A DNA stretch of 64,000 nucleotides from Harmothoe impar. Its lineage: Eukaryota > Annelida > Polychaeta > Phyllodocida > Polynoidae. This document shows positions 57,063-64,000 of the stretch, piece by piece. The stretch lies in NCBI GenBank assembly GCA_947462335.1, contig OX381708.1:39249377-39313376 (forward strand), written 5' to 3'. Under the pieces are notes generated by a model. The model saw only the letters and a program-made list of their open reading frames with translations. It was not told the DNA's origin and searched no databases. The stretch's first letter is position 1, and each line of letters opens with the position of its first letter. A program made the translations under genes and the position numbers.

Positions 57063-57931
57063 AATATTGGTACTATCTAAGCTGAGGGCTGCGAGATGCT
57101 ATAGTACTTTTGAGACTGTCTTGCAGTTTGAGACCTCACAAGTTACCCTTTAGACCCCCATGTTAACTTCTCACACTTGCAACCAACAGGAGCAAGCCAT
57201 TTACATGCTGTATCCATTGTCTATTGACAGGGCCATGCGACTGTTTTGTTAGACTAGATTGTTGGTGGCCTGTTTACATACCCACTCTCACTACTAGACT
57301 GCATCCATTCATTCCCATAATCCATTCAGAAGCAAAAACAGAGCCGTTTACATGAATAGATGCTGTGTATGTGATGTACATGTATCTAACTCCAAGGCAT
57401 GAATAGGCGCAGAGACTTTCGGTCTTTTGGTATCATCACAACGTGCCACTCTAAAGGTTCCCTGGGATCCACATTTAAACAGTAGATCATAGAACCTCTA
57501 TTTTGTGGAGATGGTTGTGTTTTTGCAATAAGTATACATGTGGATGTCTAAATAAAATACTGTGCATTTGCTAACGAGATCTAAATGTAATACTCATGCC
57601 AACCAGATCACAGGGAATGATTACCATTACCAGCGGTATCCCCTGAGACTCCCTCCCCACCCCAATTCACATCACAACTGACACTCCTGACCCTTGCCCC
57701 CAGGAGGCACTATGTTGGCCTCCTGTATATAATGAGTGAGTACTTACAGAGCCAACTCACAACACACACCTCACTGTTGGCCTAGAATGGGGCACCACTG
57801 GTCTAATAAATATCGTTACAAATGAGTTTTGGTAATGTAATTGTGGGTATCTGTTGGCACATAAGGAAATTGTCATCATATGATAAACGTGTTAGGCATT
57901 TACATTTGTCTTCCCCATAGACATATACATG
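57063..57931. other. No gene seen
   Basis: Flank between the inverted-repeat element and the LTR. Begins with the diverged direct counterpart (57077-57126) of 54418-54476. No exon supported. Confidence 0.5.
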
Positions 57932-58416
57932 TGTGGTGGTTCGTAATTAACTCTAGGTTAAAGAACAACGATCACGGCAGTTTCCAGGTGCGAGAATATA
58001 TCTATCTTTATTCACAAGAATAACAACTCTAGTTCCTTTACTAGGGAACGATCAGTGTAGAATGAATACACACAGGTAGATCAGGTTTCTCTATAAAATA
58101 GAGGAAACGGTCAGTATACAACTCTTAGCATACAACTCTGTCCGCACGGTTGGACATGTGAAGTCTCTCGTCAGTCGGGCCTGCACTGACTGCCGTTCCA
58201 GGTAAACACATGGGTCTTATATAACACCGGCTCTTAGGTCACGTGGCCAGGTGGGTGGGTCGGCCGCCCACCTGAGAGCGGCACACGGTCACCTGAAGAG
58301 GACCTGCGCCCTCTCCCGGGAACTGTGTGCACTAGCTCCAGGTGGAGAAGCCGAGTAAACAGACGTTACCCGGAAATACCGTGTATGAGATTAATATGTA
58401 ATATCATGCCCCTACA
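57932..58416 (-). repeat. 3' LTR, 485 bp
   Basis: On the minus strand it begins TGTAGGGGCATG and ends ACCACCACA, so has TG...CA ends, and follows a polypurine tract directly. It contains a TATA box TTATATAAG (complement at 58216-58225) and a poly(A) signal AATAAA (complement at 58007-58012), about 210 bases apart, the expected U3-R-U5 layout. The 5' LTR is outside the window, so the pair cannot be compared for age. Confidence 0.85.
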
Positions 58417-58430
58417 CTACCCCCCCTAGA
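58417..58430 (-). other. Polypurine tract
   Basis: Minus strand TCTAGGGGGGGTAG abuts the LTR start. It is the RNase-H-resistant primer for plus-strand synthesis and fixes the inner edge of the LTR. Confidence 0.85.
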
Positions 58431-59878
58431 CAAAACTAGGTGGTAACGAACATATATACTGTTTTCCTAGTACATAGAAAACCTTTTAGAACAACGACTT
58501 TATAGTTATTGTCTATACAGTAACTAGGGGCGTAACATATTATCACGACATACTACACAAGCGAGATCATCAAACTCAATATAAATATGGCATTACACTG
58601 TAATAGCAACCATAATAGATGATTTAGGTATGTTTTATGACAAGTGAATATAATATCATACATACAATCGAACGGCTTGACACATTTCGATATGACTTCC
58701 TTATGAAGTTTCCTTACTCGGTTATTAAAAAAATGCGCGTGGGGTGTGTATATATTTAAGTTGAACAGAAAAGTTATTAAAAACCAGTCCTGATAAGGAC
58801 TCACAACCACCAGCGTCTTACATTGATTTGTGATTTAATGAAAACATTCACACAATGGATAACAGTAACCACAGCCTTTGTTTTAAGCCGGGTAATCCGA
58901 TTATATAACCGGAGTATTAATATCTCTCGCAACATACAACAGAGTCAACACACACGACAATACCTGGCGGTATATTTAGTATATACACATAGTCTTAACG
59001 ACTTCATATAAACATTACGGGTAGCCACGTTTCCTAGCTTATCAGATCATACAATCTTCATATGTAGGATATTATGAAACCTGATTCATAAGGTAAACAT
59101 GAGAATACCTTATTGGAACACCTGAGGTGATATGTATCACATAATAATGATATTTTATATATTAAAAACGTTTTAATGAGTAACCTGGCAGTGTACCCGG
59201 AAACCCTTACAATTAAATATAGCTTACTGGTGATCTAGTTGTGGTCAAGGTGCTCTCCGCTTCTAATAGACGAATGAGTGAGGTGCTCTCCTCTTCTTAA
59301 TACTGTTTCTTGGATAAATATCACCCGAAGGTAAGTTCATATATATACAGCTCGATAAGTATCCCGTCCTCGCTCCAGTAAAGTTCATGGCATATATAAC
59401 TATAATCCGGCTGGAAACCACGAGTACTGTCCGTTTAACACGTAATCCTAGCTCCAGGAATGTTCATGAAATATATAAGTAGATCTGGAACCACGAGCAT
59501 TGTCTGTTTGACACGTAATCCTTTGGACGGGAACAGTTTATAACTCAGCATAATAGTATCAGGAACACATCATGGTAACGTATCCCAAAAGTTAGTTTCA
59601 GGGACGTTAGTTTGGTAGCTTCCCGGTGGAGTCCTGATTCCCCATCGGTAGGCTATAGTTGAGACTTGAGTAGTTAGGTAAGTCCAGAGCTTCCACGGAA
59701 GGTTCCCCCCCCGCGTTGATCCATATGCCTCTAAAAAGATGCCACTCCCCTCAAAAAGGGATACCCCGTCATAAACAATTTATGACGTCAGATTAAATGA
59801 AACAACAATTAATCTATCCGGAAACTATTATAGTTCCCTCCTCTATTCCTAAAAGAATTAGAAATAGACTCAGAACCT
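58431..59878 (-). other. Non-coding region of the retrotransposon, with a ~75-bp direct repeat
   Basis: AT-rich, no frame above 85 codons. Two direct copies of a ~75-base unit lie at about 59375-59451 and 59452-59523 (CCAG..A.GTTCATG, ATATATAA, CTGGAA.CCACGAG, then ACACGTAATCCT), and a shorter GGTGCTCTCC repeat lies near 59.25-59.30 kb. Confidence 0.6.
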
Positions 59879-59884
59879 TTTATT
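59879..59884 (-). terminator. Poly(A) signal of the extra cassette
   Basis: AATAAA on the minus strand lies eight bases after the stop codon of the zinc-finger frame and 1.5 kb before the LTR's own signal. Together with the TATA box at 62328-62339 it makes the cassette look like a self-contained transcription unit. Confidence 0.5.
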
Positions 59885-59891
59885 AGTCTTT

Positions 59892-61781
59892 TTAACCTAA
59901 AGGTTCATCTCTTGCCCTCATTAAAGCAAGCGCGTGCTCAGTTGTGCCATCCCAGGTATCGATAGTCACGCCGAACACCCCGTAAAATTTTACGTTCATG
60001 TCCTGTAACCGTTTGGTTAACTTCTCGTTCTCTTGCTGAACGAACCCTGCGGCGGCCTCAGCAGTCTTTTGGCCTGAAGCAGCTTCCCTTGACTTTTTAG
60101 CCAAGTAATCAGCATTGCCGACAGCGACCAATGCTTTCTCCTCCCGGTGGGCAATCTTTAGGCCATGCGTGAACAGGCCTAACATTTTGGTGTTATACTC
60201 CACCGCCAGCTCGCGTTGGGACTCCTGGAATTCTGTTACAATTCTCTGTCCCACTTCGCAGCTCGCCTTCTCTTCCCTAGAGAAGTAGTTGACTATCGGG
60301 ACGTATTTTAACTTTACGCCACCGGTAGTTTCCGTGCGGGAGGTGCCCGCGACTGGCTGGATGACAACCGGCTCCTGGGCTGCAGGAATCACGGGTTTAA
60401 CATCCGCTTGCGGCGCTTTCGCAACCGCTGCAGCCTTCGGGACAGTTATGCCCCGAGGCGTTACCACTGAGATTAGTGATTTTGGTTCAGCTTTCACGGT
60501 CAAGCCCTGCATGTCCCGAGTTGGGGTAGTGGGTGACCGGACGTCCCTGGGGGTTAGCTTTGCAGTTGTCCCCAGATGGTACGTCAAAGGCAGGGAAGCC
60601 TTTGTTCTGGTAGCCGGTTCTTTAGGCCGGGCACCTCCACAGTCAGGTTGACTGTTGGCACTGTCTGAACTGCTCAGACGTCTAGAACGGTAATCCATGT
60701 TAGTCGCCGCCGCTTGACCACCGGAATCACGTTTTCGATCTTTCCGGTCTGTAAACAGCGGGTCTGGATACTCGCGATAATAGTCGCGACCTTCCGGGGC
60801 ATGATAAATCCCATAGTAGGAATTATCGAGATCCTCCAAATTGGATCCGGCATGTCTCCGTTTTGGTCCAGGTGAGACCGCAGGAGATCGAGAGCGGTCG
60901 CGGGCGGACCGGCTCTTCCCCCGGGAACTACCCCGGGTTTCCGGCTGACGGAAACTACCGCCACCTCTGCGGGAAGTACGGGTAGTGCATAACACCGTAT
61001 ATTCCTCGTCATTCATGGCGAACTTATGTCGTCCGTCCACTCTGGCAATCCTGGCTTTGAATTTCCCATCTGCGACCTCGCAGTAGAAGGGAGTTGCCGG
61101 CCGGATCTTAGCCTTCTGTTCCTCCGTGAGTGACTTGTACTGGTCACATACGGCATCATGTAGCGCATTCACACGATTGCGAGCTACACTGATTCCCATG
61201 TTATGGCAATCCTTCATGTGGCGCATGAGCTCACCTCTCCGGGGTTCTAAGCACCCGTTACACAGCTGGGATTCCCTACCTACTGTGATATCACAGTGGT
61301 ACACCACACAGTGGTGCATGTGATTTTCACAGAGGTGACGCAGAAACCGTTGCTTTGTTACAAACACGGTTCTGTCTGTGCCAATCGTGTTTACACATGT
61401 AGCGAATGGGCACCAGTTTCTTTCCCGTTGGCTATACCAGCGGTTAATCGCAAAAAGAAGTTTTTCTTTCTGCTCCTTACTATAGTAAGTATCCGGCAGG
61501 ATCCTGAGTTGATCTAGCCACTGCTGATAAAAAGCAGACGGAGGACGGTCCCGGGGGGTATTCCGGATCCAATCCTCATCGTCACTCTGACCTTTACAGT
61601 TGATCGCAAGTGGACATCCGAAATTGGTAGGACCAATCGGACACTGTTCCCATGAATTGGGAATAAACACGCGGAACTTATTGTTCGCGTTCTGCCAGAT
61701 CCGCCTCATCACGTCATTAGGCGGGATGGGGTCCTCTGGGGCACTCCAGAATCCGGCGGGGAGCTCCCTCCGCCGTGAGTC
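59892..61781 (-). CDS. Extra-cassette ORF B: C2H2 zinc-finger protein with RS-rich and coiled segments
   Basis: The frame is open from 61781 to the stop at 59892; the first ATG is at 61709. Residues are numbered from the GTG at 61712. After a Trp/Cys-rich N-terminus come two C2H2-like fingers: C101-x4-C106...H126-x4-H131, and C151-x2-C154...H165-x4-H170. Residues ~245-295 are Arg/Ser/Gly-rich with RDRSRSP and PKRRH, a likely nuclear localisation signal. A long Pro/Ala/Thr linker follows, then from ~470 a charged, probably helical segment (ELAVEYNTKM, NEKLTKRLQDM). No signal peptide or membrane segment, so it is not env-like. Fingers plus basic segment suggest nucleic-acid binding. It is in the env position, after integrase, and overlaps ORF A by 65 bases in the +1 frame. 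A Gag-like role cannot be excluded. I know no named family for it. Confidence 0.75.
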   Translation of the reverse strand, partial: DSRRRELPAGFWSAPEDPIPPNDVMRRIWQNANNKFRVFIPNSWEQCPIGPTNFGCPLAINCKGQSDDEDWIRNTPRDRPPSAFYQQWLDQLRILPDTYYSKEQKEKLLFAINRWYSQRERNWCPFATCVNTIGTDRTVFVTKQRFLRHLCENHMHHCVVYHCDITVGRESQLCNGCLEPRRGELMRHMKDCHNMGISVARNRVNALHDAVCDQYKSLTEEQKAKIRPATPFYCEVADGKFKARIARVDGRHKFAMNDEEYTVLCTTRTSRRGGGSFRQPETRGSSRGKSRSARDRSRSPAVSPGPKRRHAGSNLEDLDNSYYGIYHAPEGRDYYREYPDPLFTDRKDRKRDSGGQAAATNMDYRSRRLSSSDSANSQPDCGGARPKEPATRTKASLPLTYHLGTTAKLTPRDVRSPTTPTRDMQGLTVKAEPKSLISVVTPRGITVPKAAAVAKAPQADVKPVIPAAQEPVVIQPVAGTSRTETTGGVKLKYVPIVNYFSREEKASCEVGQRIVTEFQESQRELAVEYNTKMLGLFTHGLKIAHREEKALVAVGNADYLAKKSREAASGQKTAEAAAGFVQQENEKLTKRLQDMNVKFYGVFGVTIDTWDGTTEHALALMRARDEPLG

Positions 61782-62178
61782 TTAGCACGTCCTCGTGCAG
61801 TTCTACTTCACGTCCATCGTAATTGGACATGAAGCCTCCTAGTGTTGGTACGTCCGGGCGGGGTTTTTCAACGTCCGCCGGCGGTTCTCCATGGTACAAT
61901 AGACCCGGATCCTGATACTCAGCCTCACCGGTATCAGCGCGACCGTCAGCAGGGCTGATGGCCTCAATGTCTAGACCTTCCAAGTAATTGGCGGCGACAT
62001 TAGCAGGGCGAAGCGGTGACTGAGAGTCAGCGTCGACGTCCATTATCTCCCCTTGTCCCAGGAAATCCAGAGATTCCTGGTCCACGAGGTCAGGTTGATT
62101 AACAACCTCATTTCCTCCGCTAGCGGAGTCGCCCTCTTGAAGAGGGTCCACCTGTTGGTGGTCTGTCTCGGAGGACAT
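61717..62178 (-). CDS. Extra-cassette ORF A: acidic 153-residue protein
   Basis: ATG at 62178 (A at -3) about 150 bases after a TATA box; stop TAA at 61717-61719. The protein is acidic and probably disordered (DPLQEGDSASG, GEIMDVDADSQSP, GEAEYQDPGL), with no known domain. Near its end it overlaps ORF B, which lies in the +1 frame. The two may be one protein made by +1 frameshifting, two proteins made by stop-restart (ATG of ORF B is eight bases after the stop), or one ancestral frame broken by a one-base change. Confidence 0.65.
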   Translation of the reverse strand: MSSETDHQQVDPLQEGDSASGGNEVVNQPDLVDQESLDFLGQGEIMDVDADSQSPLRPANVAANYLEGLDIEAISPADGRADTGEAEYQDPGLLYHGEPPADVEKPRPDVPTLGGFMSNYDGREVELHEDVLRLTAEGAPRRILECPRGPHPA

Positions 62179-62327
62179 GTTTTTTTTGTGTCACACTCAA
62201 GAAAAGTGTTTGTTGATGGATTTATAGGGGATCCACCTCCCCACAGCGACAATGGTCGTGTCCGAGCTCTCACGTCTGCTCTGGACCGCCTCTCAACCCC
62301 AACTGGCGATTCCCGCCGCTCCGCGGG

Positions 62328-62339
62328 CCTTATATAAGG
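62328..62339 (-). promoter_or_regulatory. Internal TATA box upstream of the extra cassette
   Basis: CCTTATATAAGG, flanked by GC-rich sequence (GCGCGC upstream, CCCGCGGAGC downstream), is ~150 bases before the ORF A start and 320 bases after the integrase stop. The GC-rich island (about 62.28-62.41 kb) stands out in an AT-rich region. It looks like a core promoter separate from the one in the LTR; activity is inferred. Confidence 0.5.
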
Positions 62340-62658
62340 CGCGCCACCGCGCATGCGCAACCCCGCGCGTCCCGTGACCCAGTTCCTTGGAACCAGGTCA
62401 CCGCGCGTTCAATTGTAAACAGGTACCCTTATTCCACGTGTTAATCCTTACGCTCTGTCAACTCGTCGAGAGTATCAATGAAATATATATGAATGGCATA
62501 ATAAAGCACATTCACCGGATTATCCGTCCATCACCCATGGGATCCTTGACAGGGGGACTATCACGATCATTCCGACCGTACTTACTTCCACACATAACTG
62601 ATTACAACATTTAAATATTCAACAAGATTACAGGACACCACACTCGTTGTGTACCGGC

Positions 62659-64000
62659 TTAGGTTATACCGTCCCTGGCTAGTAACCGGGGACTGCGTCT
62701 TATGTTTTTAGGCATAACATTAGACCTGGTTCTAGGACACGCTTTTTCCAGAGTGGATTTAGCCTTAACCACACTCTTCCGGGTCCTTTTCCCTTCAGCC
62801 AGCGAGACTTTATTAGCCGCCTTCTTCCCGGATCTTTTTGGGATGACGGACTTCTGCACCATTAGTTTCCGGGAAACCTCCTTCCGCGGCCTCCCGCGTT
62901 TCCGGGGAGGTTCCTTCACTAATTTCCGCCGTTCACTTTCCTCTATCAAAGTATCAACTTCCAACTCATACGAGTCCAGGGACAAATCTCTCCCCTTCCA
63001 CTCTCTTAGTCGAGCTACATTAGATTTATACATCTTTCCTTGTAATGAACGTATCACTACAGTACTGTCACTTACTATGCGGGTAACCACAAAGGGGCCG
63101 TCCCAATTACTAGCAAGTTTCAGAGTCGATAACGGCTCATGTAATCTTACTACCTGATCACCAACTTTGAATCGTCGCGGCTTAAGGCCTAGATCATAGC
63201 CGGTCTTCTGCCAGGTAGCATTCTTCTGCAGTTCAGTTCTCACTAATTCATAAGCATATTTGAATTGATCTCTTAATGACTCCACAAACATCACATGGCA
63301 GGGGGTTTCCGGGTTCATTCCAACCACCCCGAATATCAGATCCGCGGGCATTATCAAATCTTCCCCGAAAACTAATAGATTCGGGGAACAGGAAGTACTA
63401 GAATGGACAGTGCTATTATATGCATGGCATACATAATCACACTGCTCATCCCAGTCATCCATTCTATCATTCACCAGGGATTTCAACACCTGAATCAATG
63501 TACGATTGAATCTCTCAACCATTCCATCACTTTGTGGCCGATAGGGATTTGTTCTCGTCTTACAAATCGCCAGTCGGTGACACATTTCCTGCCAAAGATC
63601 AGATTCAAATTCCCGACCTTGGTCACTATGCATCATTAGGGGAACCCCAAGATGCAATACCCAACCTTTAACAAAAGCTTTTGCACAGGTTGCTGCTTTG
63701 TGATCCGCTAACGGAAACACTCTCGTATACTTAGTATAATAGTCAGTGACGACCATCATACAAGTATTACCCTCAGGGGTAGTTTTAAACCCACTGATAA
63801 TATCTATGGCGACTCGCGCAAATCTTACACCAAACAACTCCTGGGACAAAGGCATTTTACCCATCCCAGGCCCAGGTTTGTTTTTACAACAATCCGGGCA
63901 AGTAGCAATCCATCTTAATAGATCACTACTCATCCCTGGCCAGTAATATCTCCTTTTCAGACGTTCCAGGGAACGCTTTTTTCCGAAATGTCCACTGGTC
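62659..64000 (-). CDS. Ty3/gypsy pol, integrase domain (5' part outside window)
   Basis: Integrase inserts the retrotransposon DNA into the host genome. The frame is open to the window edge; residues are numbered from the Met at 63933. Upstream is the end of the HHCC zinc-binding region (GHFGKKR...RRYYWPG), whose Cys pair follows at C12 and C15. The catalytic triad is D44, D104 and E140, with exactly 35 residues between the last two (D,D35E; VAIDI, HSDQG, MVERF). A GPY/F-type module follows (WDGPFVVTRI). The C-terminal tail is strongly basic and includes KRGRPRK, an AT-hook-like motif, and RRSPRL. The stop is TAA at 62659. No frameshift or stop interrupts the visible 440 codons, so the copy may be young. 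Reverse transcriptase and RNase H should lie just beyond the right edge. Confidence 0.93.
   Translation of the reverse strand, partial: TSGHFGKKRSLERLKRRYYWPGMSSDLLRWIATCPDCCKNKPGPGMGKMPLSQELFGVRFARVAIDIISGFKTTPEGNTCMMVVTDYYTKYTRVFPLADHKAATCAKAFVKGWVLHLGVPLMMHSDQGREFESDLWQEMCHRLAICKTRTNPYRPQSDGMVERFNRTLIQVLKSLVNDRMDDWDEQCDYVCHAYNSTVHSSTSCSPNLLVFGEDLIMPADLIFGVVGMNPETPCHVMFVESLRDQFKYAYELVRTELQKNATWQKTGYDLGLKPRRFKVGDQVVRLHEPLSTLKLASNWDGPFVVTRIVSDSTVVIRSLQGKMYKSNVARLREWKGRDLSLDSYELEVDTLIEESERRKLVKEPPRKRGRPRKEVSRKLMVQKSVIPKRSGKKAANKVSLAEGKRTRKSVVKAKSTLEKACPRTRSNVMPKNIRRSPRLLARDGIT

Larger units (their letters stand above)
57932..64000 (-). mobile_element. Ty3/gypsy LTR retrotransposon, 3' part (runs off the window)
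   Basis: Reading the minus strand: integrase (to 62659), a spacer, a two-frame extra cassette with its own TATA and poly(A) signals (62339-59879), ~1.45 kb of non-coding DNA, a polypurine tract and a 485-bp LTR. Gag, protease, reverse transcriptase, RNase H and the 5' LTR lie beyond 64000. Integrase as the last pol domain is the Ty3/gypsy order, and the D,D35E core with a GPF-type C-terminal module agrees. The long region between integrase and LTR (4.2 kb) is unusual. Confidence 0.85.

Noticed and set aside
57927..57931. Target-site duplication of the LTR retrotransposon
   Set aside because: Only the 3' flank is in the window, so the duplication cannot be verified.
60289..61785. Plus-strand frames of 61-120 codons opposite ORF B
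   Set aside because: Antisense shadows of the zinc-finger frame.
59892..62178. Interpretation of the extra cassette as an envelope gene
   Set aside because: The position fits, but there is no signal peptide, membrane segment, furin-like site or Cys-rich ectodomain; zinc fingers and an RS/NLS segment point to a nuclear or nucleic-acid-binding protein.

Overview
The window looks like part of an animal nuclear genome, most likely a marine invertebrate; the species cannot be named. Signs are an AT-rich background, genes split by multi-kilobase introns with GT-AG boundaries, TATA and CRE/CCAAT promoters, a CR1/Jockey-type LINE, a Ty3/gypsy LTR retrotransposon and many short inverted-repeat DNA transposons. 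No bacterial gene organisation, CRISPR array, tRNA or rRNA is visible.

Cellular genes. One minus-strand gene dominates the middle. Its start lies just downstream of a TATA box (start codon at 48453). Four exons join in one unbroken frame: 48168-48453, 43611-43762, 39164-39343 and a 2,070-base exon at 36048-38117. They encode 896 residues of acidic, then proline/serine-rich, apparently disordered protein. Three weaker exons (33764-33853, 33240-33328, 19497-19719) continue the same frame. Two possible alternative starts are visible: a coding first exon at 40621-40803, and a CpG-rich promoter with CRE and CCAAT boxes at about 22.83-22.93 kb whose 26-base coding exon is phase-compatible with the exon at 19.5-19.7 kb. 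I do not recognise the protein. Weaker coding-like islands lie at 41.3-42.0 kb and 50.4-52.8 kb.

Mobile elements. A 5'-truncated LINE with an intact reverse-transcriptase frame is at 13.67-16.44 kb. Between the exons lie DNA-transposon relatives: three copies of a TTAA-flanked MITE family (410, 22990, 44008), a hAT-like element at 30.19-31.18 kb, short MITEs at 31.27, 27.14, 12.35 and 44.46 kb, foldback elements at 9.33 and 39.76 kb, a tandem array of ~130-bp units at 45.3-46.4 kb, and a 2.5-kb inverted-repeat element at 54.56-57.06 kb carrying a nested MITE.

The right end (57932-64000, minus strand) is the 3' part of a Ty3/gypsy retrotransposon: a D,D35E integrase frame, polypurine tract and 485-bp 3' LTR. 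Between integrase and LTR is an unusual cassette with its own TATA box, two overlapping frames (an acidic 153-residue protein, then a ~600-residue C2H2 zinc-finger protein with an RS-rich segment and a helical C-terminus) and its own AATAAA signal. It occupies the place where an env gene would sit but is not env-like. This is the most interesting object in the window.
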